From the NCBI RefSeq assembly GCF_026151205.1, contig NC_087072.1, positions 19,248,103 to 19,312,102 on the forward strand: a stretch of DNA of 64,000 nucleotides, read 5' to 3'. Position 1 is the first letter of the stretch. Every line of letters begins with the position of its first letter. Source of the DNA: Bolinopsis microptera (lineage: Eukaryota; Ctenophora; Tentaculata; Lobata; Bolinopsidae). Positions 1 through 14,096 of this stretch are shown one piece after another. The position numbers and the translations under genes are program-made. The notes beneath the pieces were generated by a model. The model worked only from the letters and a program-made list of their open reading frames with translations. It searched no databases and was not told the origin of the DNA.

Positions 1-101
1 TCCCAATGTACTCAATGTATGCGACTGAGCGTGAAAAATCTTTTCTTAGAAAAGTTTAAAAATTTCAGTAGATGACGGAGATATTTTGATCCAGGTCTCT
101 G

Positions 102-185
102 CATTTCACAGTTGAGACTTGACATTTCACAGTTGAGACTTGAAATTTCACAGTTGAGACTTGACATTTCACAGTTGAGACTTGA
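102..185. repeat. 21-bp tandem repeat, four copies
   Basis: Four consecutive 21-bp units, each containing the core TTTCACAGTTGAGACTTGA. The third copy differs at its first base. The open frame on the minus strand across this block simply reads the repeat and shows no protein family. Confidence 0.9.
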
Positions 186-3100
186 CGTCGGATGTATAAA
201 AAATAGGCGTGAGATGCGGTGATCAGTTAAAATGCTGGACGACATGCTCAATTTGTAGATTTCTATAAAGTAACGGATTGACATTAGACATGCACACCCA
301 TCCGTTACTTATAGTTCCTTATTGCTAGTAAAAATGGTAATGCACGTAATACGTATGATCAAAATGAAATAAGGTATTTGTATCATCCTGCCAACTTACC
401 AGAAGGAAGGTAACTAAACATGTCAGAGCGGCTGACTGTGAAATATGAATGGTATGAAAAATAACATAAACACACAACTCTTCTTTGATTAACAATCATA
501 AATACCTAATAAACCAATTAACCTACTCACTTGAATTCTGAATATTAACAAAAACGACAAAGAACAAAGTACAAAACAAACCGTTGTTAACTTTCAGAAC
601 CACCAGGCCGTCTATCTGAAACACCAGAAAGTCACTGTCTAGAATCCGTGTGTAGAGCTCTCGTTGAGCCTTTGAAACAGCGTTATTACGTTTTGAGGAG
701 GGCATTCCCACTTCTGGTGTTCATTTAACATCTGTCATCATCGAGCGTTGATTGTTTGTTGAGTGTAGGGCGTTCAAGTGAGTAGAGATTCAATATACGC
801 TAAAAAGTCGAGAAGGTGAGTTCAGTTAAAAAGTCTACGGAGGCCAAAAGGATATTTGTAATCAAAGGTTGGTCAAGGGCCATATCGATTGTCAAGATCA
901 AATTTCAAAGGACACCATGGAGAAATCGTGGCTTATAATGAGTAGCGAGAGCTGATCTTGACTGGTGGACAGGAAAAATTAGCGTGCTGTTGAACTAAAG
1001 TTTAAACGTGCATGTAAGAATTCGCATAACGGAATGGATACTTTTAAATCAGTAGTTATCAGAAAAATTTACCACTATATGTAAACACAACACACGTCAG
1101 TGCTTACGTTTATCAATACTTTAATTCAACATAATAAGAGGTGGGGAGAATCGAGGGCAGACTAATCCGTGTAAACATGTGAATATTGTTAAATTTAAGC
1201 TTTTAACTCGGGTTAAAAAGGTAACGTCAACCTCTGGATTAAAGTAAATATCAAGGTGGTCAGTGGTGCGATGTAATGGCACACTAAATTGTGGTGGAAA
1301 GAGTAAAACAGGTCGGAGGAAAAGCCATCTATTACTAAACAAATCATTGGGTAAACCCTGATTAATGATTTTTACCTTCAATATTTCAGTAACAAACCAT
1401 TCATGAGCTTCATTAATGAGAAATTAATCACTGTACTAATTTTGAACAATTTACTTTACGAATGAAGTGTACTGTCTTGAATAATGATGTTGTTAATGAT
1501 ACTAACAATCAATTATCAATAAATTTTCACATTTTCTAACCGGGTAATCAGTAATTTGTTGAGCGAATTATGGATAAGACGTTGTTAGTCATACTCATAG
1601 TGTTATTCTACACGTGTAAGTGAGTTACAGAAGAGAAAATATGAGCCAACTTATATCAAACCACGTGAAAAACAAATTGAGAGATTAAATTGATGTGAGA
1701 GGCAAAATGAAAACTAGCGAAACGTGAAAAACTGATGCGTCTTAAAGGCACCCAACGACTTACATAAATCTTTTTAGAGCATTGGTATAAACGCATTTCA
1801 ACATATAAACTTTACCATAGGGCTCGTGACTCTAAGAGTCTAATTATTTTTCGCATAATATGCCTCAAAACTTTGCATTTTTCTGCTCAGGCCATTCCTC
1901 ATGGTATGTTGAAATGGAAATATGTCAGTTCTATTTTGCAAATTTTCGTTCGTGACGACTTGGCAGTTGGCTCTCTCCTTAATAACACCGCAATAGGGCG
2001 AGAAAAAATTGACTGTCTTTGAGATTTATCTAAAGTGCTTTCAGCTCGTCCGTATAACTATATATACCATAAACGGTACCTTCATTCGTGTACAACTCCT
2101 TGCCTGTTTTTGTGGTAACTTTAGAAAATTTACAGCATTCAATCAGCATCCTGAGTTTATTGGAATCTACGGCTAAATTCAGGGTAGAGGAAGTCATGTG
2201 TAAATTTGCAACACTACTAAGAGTCGTGGAGAAGCCGAAACAATAATTTATTGTTATAATACAAATAGGACAAAAAATATGGCACCAAATAACTGTGAAA
2301 TCAGTAAGGTTGCTCATTTAGACACTATTGCATGGTTTCGAAAATCAACAAAAATTCTATATAAAAACAAACAATACCTTACATTATGTAGTTCAGTTTC
2401 AGAAAAATTGGGGGAAATCGTGCAACCTGTTAAAAAATCGTGCAACCTGTTAAAAAATCGCCCCGGAGCGAGTGCCAAAATCAAAGCTTTTATAAACTAC
2501 AGGATTATAATATGTGATCATAATCTTTAGCGGTAAAACACGAGGCTTATAGGCTAGCATAATGCCACATAATCACATCTGTATAGTTCGAGTATGTACA
2601 CGAATCGTCTGAATGCCACTACGGGATTTATGAAGTGGCAGTAAAAGTCTTAGTAAGCAGAAGTTTTAGATGTTTTTAGGTGTTTTTAGTTGTGTTGATG
2701 GTTTCAATAGTATAACTGATAATGCGGAAACGTCTGTGGCCGAGTGAACATTTTAAAGCTTGAAAGTCTGCAACTCTTATTTGGAGTGATATCGGTTGAT
2801 TGTATTCAACTTAGCTTTAGGCTATTTTGCACGATTTACTAACTATTATTTATGAGAGGTGACTACAAAATGAAAATCAAGGACATCCGCATTCCGTAGG
2901 TCTGCTGATTGCACTATTTGGATATTTTTAAAGGCCTCCTATCACATTTAACTGAAAATTACAAGATGTGTCATCGGGGTGCAAACCCAGCAATTTCAGT
3001 CAATCCAATATGTTTTGAACTTTAATGAGATAATGATAAGAAATACTCCAGGAATTTAATACCGAAAAACACGAGGACCTAACCCTGACAATATTTTTAA

Positions 3101-3399
3101 CCTGATGAATGGGATACACCCAAATTGACACTGCACGTGTTAATATTTAAGCTATCAAGAATTAAATGGAATATTTCCAAAACAAAAACCCGTTTTCCAA
3201 CTTAAAACATAAGTTACGAAATGGCAAATTTGGCAATCTCAATCTTGGAAGCTGTCAAACAAGGCGGCCTTCTTTCCCGAACACAGGGAGAGTTTCATCA
3301 ATTAGGCTATAAAAGAGCGTCAACTTGAACGTTCTTCAGATGAAACATAACTTACTAAAACTATTACTAGTGATAAAGCCTACATATTAAGGCTGGGTC
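186..3399. other. Gene-poor AT-rich stretch
   Basis: Only short open frames without recognisable domains occur on either strand. A local direct duplication of about 20 bp containing ATCGTGCAACCTGTTA lies near 2420-2460. I see no splice-bounded exon or RNA gene that I can support. Confidence 0.5.
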
Positions 3400-3524
3400 A
3401 AGGTAGAAAAGAAAAGATTAATGTCATGACTCACGATAGAGATATTAAACTTTTAATAATAATATTAATATAAGTGTAATATCTATTTCGTGAGTCATGA
3501 CATTTATCTTTTCTTTTCTACCTT
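3400..3524. repeat. Long hairpin (MITE-like inverted repeat)
   Basis: Two arms of about 47 bp are near-perfect reverse complements. The left arm begins AAGGTAGAAAAGAAAAGAT and the right arm ends ATCTTTTCTTTTCTACCTT, enclosing a loop of roughly 30 bp rich in A and T. This looks like a very small foldback element. No clear target-site duplication was seen. Confidence 0.75.
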
Positions 3525-3562
3525 CACTAGTCTACTTAAGCTGTAGTATAAGTTATATTATA

Positions 3563-4492
3563 CAGGGTGAGTTGAAAATAGTGTGTAGAATGTAAAAATC
3601 GATAATATTTTTGATGAAGGAGCAAATTTTTAAAGGTGAATTGCTATCAGTTCATAAACGTTACAAAATTCATTCTTGCCTCTCATTTGATTCTAACTCA
3701 TAATTTGGTTGATTTTTGGCAGTTTTCCAAAAATTCGTAAATTCGTCCTAATGGGGTTCTCAAATCGCGTGCCCTGAAAATCGAGTCTAAAAATCTATCT
3801 TCTTCTACATTTTTTGAGAATATTATGAATTATAGACAAAGAACGAAGAAATGGTCTGTTGAATGAAAGCATTATCATTGCGCTGTTCAATAGCATGCCA
3901 TGAGCCATCCGCTATGACATATGGTGACTGGTCGAGATATGTTGAGTAAAGCTTTTTAATACTACTTGCTTCCATATTCCTTGTGAAGTTTGGTTGTAAA
4001 TTCAGTCAGAATTAGAGGGGTGGACATTGAAATACAACTTAGTGAAGAACAATGACCTCTATTCAGGTTGGGAATGTTTAATTGTCATACTTGGAACAAA
4101 ATAGGAACAAAAGAGGAATGAACGACTATTTGCCAATAAATGACTCTTATAGGGAAAAAGCGTTGAGGGATATGGTTACAATCGAGGTAAAGACTTGTGA
4201 CAATTTGCTAAATCATCAAGTACAGGGGGAGTTGAAAATAATGTGTGGATTGTAAAAATGATAAATATTTTTCTATCAGATACAACTAAAAAGTCGATTT
4301 CGAGAAAATTTCAATGAAGGCCCCCCATTTACATAAGAATAATTGGGACGCTGGATTGAGCAAATTATTGATTATTAAGTAATTATATTATTTTATTTTT
4401 ATGACCTAAATATGCAAAAATGGAGTGATTTTTTATTTTATCTCAGAAATTAGACCCATTTAAAATCCAAACATTATTTTCAACTCACCCTG
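3563..4492. mobile_element. TA-flanked inverted-repeat element(s), Tc1/mariner-like termini
   Basis: At 4223 a terminus CAGGGGGAGTTGAAAATAAT follows a TA. At 4492 the reverse complement of CAGGGTGAGTTGAAAATAAT is followed by TA, defining a 270-bp element (4223-4492) with termini of about 37 bp. A third related terminus, CAGGGTGAGTTGAAAATA, also preceded by TA, occurs at 3563 and continues with similar sequence for about 60 bp. The whole block may therefore be a longer element, or one insertion beside a broken relative. TA duplication and CAGGG-type ends point to the Tc1/mariner group by inference. No transposase was seen. Confidence 0.7.
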
Positions 4493-4494
4493 TA

Positions 4495-7400
4495 CTTGAA
4501 AGCTTTCCTCACAATTCGAGGGGTAAATGCAGAGAGAAGCTTCAAGTCAGGTATGTGAAATTATCAAATACAATTATATCCATTATATCAAGAGATAGCA
4601 CAGAATATACAAATCTAGTAAGTGACAATAACTTCATGATTTTACGCCACCGCAATCAATTCATCATGGCTAGAACAATTCATTCTCAACGTGCTAAAAG
4701 ATATGAAGTTAGTCGGAACATGAAGAAGCATGTTCAAATCTAATTAATTTATATTTCAAATGATTTCTGTGACTGAGTCAGAACGAATGAAGTGAAAATA
4801 TAGATATATCATACATATCAAGAATATATGCCTGAAAGAGTTGAGTATGTGACCCTTATTTAAAAGAATTTCTGTAGTATTCGGGAAAACTGTAGAAGCA
4901 GCAAAACGACCAATTGCAGAACTGTACCTAGCATTAAGTATTCAGAATGTCAACGACAATAACAGAAACTTTACAACCTACAATTCGTCCAATCTCCAAT
5001 GATCGTAGATTATTCGGGTAAATTGTGACTGGTACGTCTAAAGCCAAAAACTGACTAAAGCAAGAATACATTGGAAATTCCGAATTCCAAACAAGACTAC
5101 AAACAAAACTGTGAGGGCAGATGGAAGGCAGTGATTATAAATTCAGTCTCTAGTAACACAGTTGGTAAGTTATCCAGCTAAACGCGCTTAGCTTTCCTCC
5201 GGCTGCAGACTATTTTGTGCACTTTTACGGATCCACATAAATCAATGTAGGAAAGATCGGTCCACTTGACGCGATGAAGCCAAAAAGTTCACAATGAATG
5301 ATAAACTAGCATCTGTATCAAAGAGCTATTCGGTGAAGGAACAAACTAGGTCCACGTTAATCTTGTTATGCATTACTCCTCTGATTTCGATTTTCCGAAT
5401 CCAATTAAAAAGAGCTCATCGAATCCACCCAGTCAACTGACATGCCGAGGTTGCGGAGGACAAATAGGGGATTAGGAATTGGTCCTTGCTGAATGATAAG
5501 TTAGCAAATACCACGCATAATTGGATTATTCAAAGAAGCGGTAAACCTATCACCGACAGAGGGGAAATGTCACCGAAACAACAGAATAAAGATCGTGTGG
5601 TGAAAGTTAAAGGTCATTTTCAGGGGCTTTTCAGAGCAAATTCAAAATAATTATAATTATTATCAGTATATCTTCACGACCACTTGACATGACTAATTCT
5701 TACCTTGGGATAAAATAAAGAGGATTTTAACCTTCCTCTTTGTAAGAATGTATCCCTGGCCGGCTACCAGGTTGACTCAGAAGAGACGGCTTCCGCCTCA
5801 TAGCAAGCCGAACTACAGTGAAATTCCGTCAAAATATAATTGAGAAATTACATTTCAGCGTCTACTTTTAACCATTAGCAAGATGTCGGAAAATCTACCA
5901 AAATACTAATGGTAGACACTAATGTTTCATCAATTGTGCGAAACTCGAAGAGGTCTAGGAACAATGCCAAGCTGATGAATTTTTCTACACTTGGTTTAAG
6001 TGCACGAACACATGAAATAAAAACTAGTGACGTTAATCAGTGTCACAATGACTGTCGACTGAGGACCAAAGAAAAGTGGCGTCATTGAAGAACTGATCAC
6101 CATTCTGTGGAAGAATCCCAACGGAGTTGCGATCAGCACAGTTTTAATTTTATAAAGCATAAATAAACCATACAGCTAGTTAGATTTTTCAGAAAGTTCG
6201 TTGAAAAAGCAGACAGAGCTTCCACTACCAGAGTCACAGGGGTGTTCACAACATGAGAATAGACATGGGAAGCGACTAACTGAACGAATAATCTGCCTCA
6301 CAGAATCTAAACCCCATGTTTAAATGATACTCGTGAGCACCGGCTCGCTCAATATATCACTCATGGTAAGTCCTGGTGTAAATGGTGTACCTTCGATATT
6401 GCATTTTACGTGATGTTAATGATCTACTGTTCCTCAAATCCCAGGGGCCCGCTGTGGGGTCGGTAATGAGCTGGTTGTGGTGTTTGCCGGGTGGTCAAGA
6501 TTCGATCAGCCGGCAAATTGAGTCTAACCACCTTTCAATACATGGTTCATTTCCTAATTTCATTACGGTAAAATGTTGTGGCTGGGCTGTTGATTCCAGC
6601 AGGTAAAATCGGAAAAACTTTCTCTAGAAAACTCGAGAGAAAGATAAAAACAAAATGAAAAGAACAGAAAATTTGGAGACATTAAATAAAAGAAACAGTG
6701 AAGCAGTTAGTATGTAACTCCTCGTTACAACTATACTATTGTACGGCTTTACTTTCCCATGCTAGAATATAATTAGTACTATTGTCTATTGAAAATGTCT
6801 GATTGTTGCATTGAAGGGCTATAGTATTTCTGATGAGGCTACGATTAAATTTAAATTACATACACAAATAAAAGCAACTATAGGCAATTATAAACAATTA
6901 TAAACAATTTGATTATCAATTAAGTTTATCGATTACTGAAGTACTTAAGGGGCGGGTGTTAATACAATAGTATATACATTTGCAAACAAAGCCCGGGAAA
7001 TAAGAACAACATATTATCTGACGTCAAAAAGAGGTTGCGATATCATTTACATTTTGTACCATTTAATTGGTCTGTATTTTTATGCAGAAAGCTCTTGCAA
7101 AGTGAGCTTTTAATACAAATTATATGCTAGCGACTTTTATTTAATGATTGTAATTAAAGAGCACTACTCAAAGTAATTAATTATTCAACATATTATTGGG
7201 TTAACTACAAAGATTGTTGTAATTTCAGCCTCGACGCAGGACATCGGAATAGATTTCGGAATGAGCTTATAAATGATCAACTCTTTGTCTTGGTTAAACA
7301 AGGTTTTGCTTCACTACCTAGTTGTCCTTCCTCTGAGGAGTGCCAACAAAGAATAAAACAGCAAATGTTATCGAACTCATTAATCTTGTTTTGGAAGACT

Positions 7401-10400
7401 CACTACCAGTACCAAACGTGAAATTCATTTTGATGCAAGATCTTGCTAAGATTTTGCATGAAAGTAAATTATTCAGCAGGGAAAATATTAACACTGTAAG
7501 AGTGGTTAATCCCACAAATATGTAAGGATAGCCTGTAAAGTGCAACCTAACAGTTTACAGTGTGTGAACACAAATAAGAGTGAACCGCAGCAAAGTTGTG
7601 AAAAATATTGACGATCAAGAGAGGCTGCAAGTGGTGAGGACTACAGCTCCGTGACTCCGTCCCGCCTCTACTACTGGTCGTTAGCGTCTTTGTGATCTAA
7701 TAGACTATTATATTATGTGTCATTGAAATTTGAGTGTGGTTCTGGAGAACTCAACGAAACAGAAGACTTGAGATGACTTAATTTTATGAGTTGCGAATGG
7801 TTTTCTGTACTTGAGAAAAAGTAAGCAGGTTTTATTGCTGCTTTCATAGCAATCTCTTGTTTATCTTCAGGTTCACTAAACAGAGGGTTTTTTCTCGCAA
7901 TACGTGTCTAATGATATCTAACTGACTGAGTACTGACAGAAAAGTGTTAATCGAGAGCAAAGTTGTTCACCTGATTGAAATAAAACCCGATTAAACACTA
8001 ACCTTCTATAATGATGAAAGGCGGATAGGAGACAATAAACAATATACAAGTACGAGAACATTTTTTTCATTCTGCGGCAAAACTTGCGATTAAACATTAA
8101 TCGCACTGCAACGGCTTTAATTTTGAAATTTGATGACAAGTTATAATACTTTCGAGAATAAACTAAATATTTCGAGCCACCGCGTTTCTCATTGATCACA
8201 TTTTTTTGCGAACTGTTCTAAAACAGGGACTGGTTTGACCGTTAAAATGCTCCATTGCATAACTGATTATATATAGTGATTGGGGGACGGCTTCAAAAAT
8301 CATGATAATTTGAGAATCGTGATGATAGTTAAGAATCGCAACAAATTGGAAGCTATTACAAGCTTTAAATATCTCTTAGTATGGAATTGGAACAGAACAG
8401 ATTGTGTTAATTTCTCACCACAGATTTTGTAGGACCTCACAACTCCCAATTTAAAGGCGGTTGATCACTTCAACAACTTAATGGGAGACTAAAATCACTT
8501 TTATCAATTATAATTTGAGTTGAATACAAGCCTTATCTCAGTAAAATAACATGTAACTTATTCTTAATTTAGATCAAACGATACAACCGACAACTTACTG
8601 CGCCTTTACTATAACCAAACTTGCTGATTTTCTCATATTCATAACTGACCTATACTATGAACATATCTGACATCGTAACTCAAATGATTTAAAAACTGTC
8701 GAGCGTAGCAGATAATTTTTAACTGACCTATGTAACTGACGGCTATGTAGTCGAGAGTGGGTTCCCTCCTCATCATCGAGCTCATCATACTCGCCGTTAT
8801 TCTGAAATAATCATCATATTTAGTCATCCAGCTGCCCCAAAGTAAACAACACAACTTCAAAATAATATTTTAATGGAACATTTAAAATCATTTTCAAGTT
8901 CTTTGTTAGAGCTTTTCATTTAGAATTAAAACAAACTCCTTCATTATTTTTATTGGAGCCAGGGCGTGGACTGGCTGCACCTAGTTAATATAATCTGTTT
9001 TAAACATTCCTCTTTAAGAATGTTGCAACATGTTTCAGTAATGGTTTATTGAAGTGGTTAAGCCCAAACTTGAAGTTTATCTTAAAAGTTAAATAAATTC
9101 AGAAGAATCGATGACCACTCCATGAGTTTCACTACCGCCATAACCTTGTTTGACAGGCAGTGGGGGACTGACAGATGACCATCGGTGCTTGAAGAACGTT
9201 GAGAAATTCTGTTTACTTCAATGAAAGTAAAAATCTTAGAATATAGAGTCCGTATTTTTGACCGTTCGCGTTATTGGGAACCGAACATAAGGTCACGGTT
9301 AAGGCTTCGTACTGGTGTGAGGGACAAAAAGTCGTGAGATATAAAATGTCACAATTGTCGTAAATCCCTGTTATTAACATTAATTGCTTATAGTTATGGT
9401 CTAGCCTAGCCTTCAGGCCGCCATTATATCGATTTTTAAAACTTTAAAACCTCATCTGCATCACTGTAGAGTGAATTAGTATAGACTACGTAAAGGCTAC
9501 TTTGTAGTGTTAAAATTCGTTTTTACAGCATTGGTATGTAATGACTAACTTCATTTTAATTACGATTGGCACTTACAGCTCAAATCCAGAAAGACCCTGA
9601 ATTATCTCGAGGCATTGGATCTTCCCGTTTTTTACAGAAAATGGAAACATCTCTGTAAATTTGTTATTTTTTAGACTCTTAAATATATTTCTCCATGTTT
9701 CAGGTTTTAAATAAACGTCATTTAGAATTACTGCAAGTAAGAATCGAAAGTAAAGACAAAGTTAAACTACGCCGACAGTTGACAAACTTCCAGGGAGGAA
9801 CGATTAGAACTTGTTCTAACGAGAAGTGGTAGCCGGGAGGAGTACTTTAGACTAAAATAGGCACATTGAAAGTTGGGCAACAATGTCAGAAGCCAGAAAA
9901 GGTTACAGTTGGTCCCACACAGTAACAACGACGATATTCCGGCAAATAGGAAGAGAGGAGCCGACCTTTGGAGTTGTACCACAATTCATTGCATATGTGA
10001 GTAAGTTTAACACCCAGAATACAACTTTTAAAGAGATTGTGTGATTGGTATTATTAAAGCTGCCCAATCCTCGCTACTTAGAACTGATAGCTGTCCTAAC
10101 TATAAATCATAGCATCATCTTTATCACTTACTGAATCCGTACTTCGTATACACCATTTATACCGACCATTCCCTTTAACAATAAGTCCCTCAATGTACTC
10201 GTTAAACGTCTAGTCAAGGTACAATTTCAGTAAATTTTATCATATTTTCCGGACAAAATGTTACAACTTATAAAACTAACGTTGGCGTTGAAATGTAAAG
10301 CTTCATTTCTCTCTCGTCTATTACATTTACATAAACCACCAATCGACGCTTGGAAGGTATCCAAAAATCACAATAATGTAACAAAATTCCGCGTGCGCAA

Positions 10401-11950
10401 AAGAAGAAACTATGTCTGATCTGTATGACAAAAGAATTTCATTAAATTGAGTATCGGAGGGACTGCTAAGACAAAACATACAAAACAAAGGCGGCCAGTT
10501 TTACCTGTAAATCTATCGGCACATGACTACTGGACACAACAATTACCACAACAGTGTTGGCAAACTTCTGGTGCCAACAATACGAACATCCCTTCAGACA
10601 ATAAGAACGTGATCTACCTGGAGTAGTGAATATCTGGACTGAACCACATGATGGAGATCCAGGAAATAGAGCGTCAAGGACAAAACCACGTGAGTAACTT
10701 TGTTCTCAATCAACGGGATGTAGTCTACAGAATGGGATGCAGTCTACAGAATGGGAGGCAGCGCGTCATTTGAGTGAGCCTCACTGAATATTACCTCTAA
10801 TGTAGCTAGAGCAGTGAATGTGTCGTACCATGTGCTCTGCACTTATGAGAGGGCACCGTTAAGTGGCTGATACATGAATTAATAGCGCTTAATGCTGAAG
10901 ATCTGCTGATTAGATTTATGAATAACAATGCTGTTGCCTCGCTGGTGTATTACCGTTGTACATTTTCCTGTTTCACGCTCCTCCAACTATAATGGCAGAG
11001 GGCCATCATGACTTTCAGAAGCCAGGGTAAATGCATTTCCGGCACAATGGTGTTCCAAATCATGCTCCCATGACCGTCTTAGTCGTGTCATTGGTCTGAA
11101 GGATATGCCTGAAGTATCAAGGTCGTGGTCGCTATTGTTGATTATGTTAATGCGATCAGATGCGCCACATTTATCAATACGTCATGGTAATGTTCATCGG
11201 TGGCAACAAAGACAGCATCGTCGGCCCTTTCAGTGGTTACTCAATACGTAATGTCGATATTAGGACCTTTTTCAGCGAGAGACTTGTCTGGAGTCATCGC
11301 ACAGACGTCACAATGTACGTCATACTTAACTAGATCAGTAGATAAATGATGTAAGATGCAAGGGCCTTTGAGAATTAGTATCTGGCAAAACATCAACATC
11401 TGAATCATTCGTTATATTATCATTTTATAGAGGAAGTGAGAGGTCGTGAATATGACCAATTATTTTTACTAACTCAGATAAATCCATTTTCTTGTAGCAA
11501 TGCTCATCTATCACTATAAATTTGATCCTAAACAGCCATCATGATATTAAACAATAAAAAGGTTCGATCGCTAAACATAAACACCTTCCGCACCTCATAA
11601 GAGATTTTGTATGGTACCCCGAGACACGATGGGGACACGACGAGAAGATGTGAGGACCATAAGAGGAGTAATCCGACATCATCATTTCACGTAGCAGATC
11701 GCTGATCATTAACGCTCATATTAAACAATAACATCGCGTCACAAATCGCAAAGTTACAACCGCTATAAAATACAATGACTATCATAGTGACAATCACGAG
11801 CAAGTTTAGAGCGCGGTCAACAGTTGGCATATTGTACACGTGCAGGCGTACTAAAAGTACTGGGAAGAGTGTTAGGAGGAGTGTTTAAAATAACTGAAAG
11901 AACAATTCATCAAGTTCACGTACTGGATGTTTAGTTGGCCAGCCGAAAAG
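4495..11950. other. No supported gene
   Basis: This is AT-rich sequence with short open frames only. The frame at 7340-7525 (+) is about 60 codons and has no family I recognise. The minus-strand frame at 9767-9982 is hydrophobic at its start but has no supporting exon structure. Nothing here reaches the standard for a gene call. Confidence 0.4.
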
Positions 11951-11997
11951 TTTTGTTGTTTTGTCACACATGACTCACGTGTGACAAAACAACAAAA
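11951..11997. repeat. Perfect 19-bp hairpin
   Basis: The arm TTTTGTTGTTTTGTCACAC (11951-11969) is exactly reverse-complemented at 11979-11997 after a 9-base loop. No flanking gene explains it as a terminator. It may be a tiny MITE or the tip of a foldback element. Confidence 0.8.
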
Positions 11998-13779
11998 AAC
12001 ACAATCAAGATTTTCCCGCAATAAGAATTTGATTATTAACTTCACCTACTTGGTAACCATTCGCTGGGAACTTGATCTTTACTTTTTAAACGAGAATTAA
12101 CTTCACAAAAAAGAGGCTTATATGTAAAACAGTGTTTATTCTATGCTCTTCAAAACGTTGTTTAGTTTCCCAAAGGACGATTTTCAGGATGAAAACTTAG
12201 GTGAAAAATACGATGAGAACAAAAAGTGATAATTAGAAATAATATCTATTGGAAATAGAAACAGCTGCGAAGCTCTAACAACCACCTTTATTGTGTTTGT
12301 TGCTATCTTTGGAAGATCATATTAATGTTACTGTATTCTATTTTCCGTACTTAACCAGATTTGTCAGATGATCTCTGCCACCTGACAAATCTTCCATCGT
12401 ATCAGTGAAATGGTGGCCCTCACAACAATACATGCCCAATAGGGCTACTGAGCTAAATGAATCAAGAGGAGGCTAGTAGACTTACGTTGAACATTGGTAA
12501 CTAGTATTGAAAAAAATTGTAGGTTGCTGGAAAGTAGGAAGATCCATTATAAGGGGATATTGTTCGTCGGAGGAGTAGGAAAAAAGTGGCAAAAGTGGGC
12601 AAATCTAAAAGAAAATCGAAAAAACATATACAATAGTAGCCTAAGTATTCAGGTAAACTTTCAGATGCTAAATATGTGTAGACAATAACGTGTCGAGCAG
12701 TGCATTGTTCTACTTACACTCTATCGTAATAGCCATCTGAGAAGGCTCCTGTCAAGAGTGATGTAGGACCTGGCAGCAAAATGTGTAGTAGTTAATGAAC
12801 TCCGGTATTTCAGACAAGTAACGTTCAGACTTAGAGCAGAGCAAATAGGGCAGAAAGTGTGGGGGAGACCGTGCAGGTCGTATGCAATGCACTCTTAGTC
12901 ACTGTTATTTAGCATTGTTATTTAGCACTGTGTTTCTCACAACTTACCAAGCCGGTTTTACGTTACATCCACGTACTTTTCGTGGAGACAAATCAGTGGT
13001 AAGAACGGTGGAAATTGGAAATGTTAGAGGGACCAGTACCTTTAAACATGACAGGATTCCGGTCGACCGTAAAGCACTAAATGTTTGGAGGATCTCTGTA
13101 TTATTGAGGCTTTAGATAGTTGATTGTCGAAACTTATTTTCACGTATGGGCACTTTGTATTCATTTTCATCTGAACTGGAAGGTTGCAGTTTTATCATGG
13201 TACACATATTAAGAATAGAGGAAACTGTGCTCGAAATAACGAAAAGTCCGAGCTATTGGAGTCTACTGTGTGCACTGCACAGTCCACATCACTTACCCAA
13301 AGAAGAACAATAAAGATCACCCTGGTATATGTTACACTGTCACAATCAATGCTGAGTCTTACCCAATATCCATCTATTGAACGAGCTCTTCACTACAGAC
13401 GGGCATATGACTGAACAAACAGGGTAAACAGGGGCATATTTGGGGTACACGAATTCCGAAAAGCTGTCTGCTCGAGTCAGTGTGTCCCGACCAATTAAAA
13501 ATGTTTTGAGATTTTAGTGGTTGCCTGGTAACGTAACAAAGACACGTCCTTGGTGTGCGTTCTGCATATATCCAATATCCATATAGCTGCCAGTAATTAT
13601 GGGTATAATATTTGCAGGGTGTTCAAAAGGTGCAAAGGTGCAAATCAGTCATGTAAGACGAGTAGTGATTCAGATTGGTGAGTCAAGCAGTATTTTCTTT
13701 ATTTCTCTGAAACCACATTTAGTTTAAAACTAATTACAACACTACAAATCTATTACATTTATTCAGGCATGTACGATGG
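11998..13779. other. No supported gene
   Basis: Short open frames only. The plus-strand frame at 12882-13115 begins with a hydrophobic stretch resembling a signal peptide, but it is short, lacks cysteine or domain patterns and has no supporting exon boundary. Confidence 0.4.
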
Positions 13780-14096
13780 CATGACGGGCTAGGAAGTACA
13801 GCCGATCTCCTGGTATGCGGGTACGCTGGGGTTCCTGAAGTTCACCCTTGAGTTAGGCTTCTCTCGCCCAGTGCTTGCACTGGGCAGCAACACCCTCAAA
13901 CACGCTGTAAGTTGATCTTCTACTTTGATTTTATCCATAATTTAGCTTTCAATGATAACATAATTGATGTTAGTCACACATTTACAACTCTGATATTGCC
14001 CCTCTTATCATTATTCTAGCTAAAGTTTCACTGGCAAAATTTACTTACGCTTGGCAAAATTTACCTAGAACCACTTGTACCATTACCCATTTTCTC

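Noticed and set aside
102-185. Regular 21-bp repeats considered as a CRISPR array
   Set aside because: There are no spacers (units are contiguous) and the sequence is clearly from an animal genome.
9767-9982. Minus-strand hydrophobic 71-residue frame
   Set aside because: Short, composition typical of chance frames in this sequence, with no supporting signals.
12882-13115. Possible small secreted protein
   Set aside because: Only a hydrophobic start supports it; there are no exon boundaries, cysteine pattern or family resemblance.
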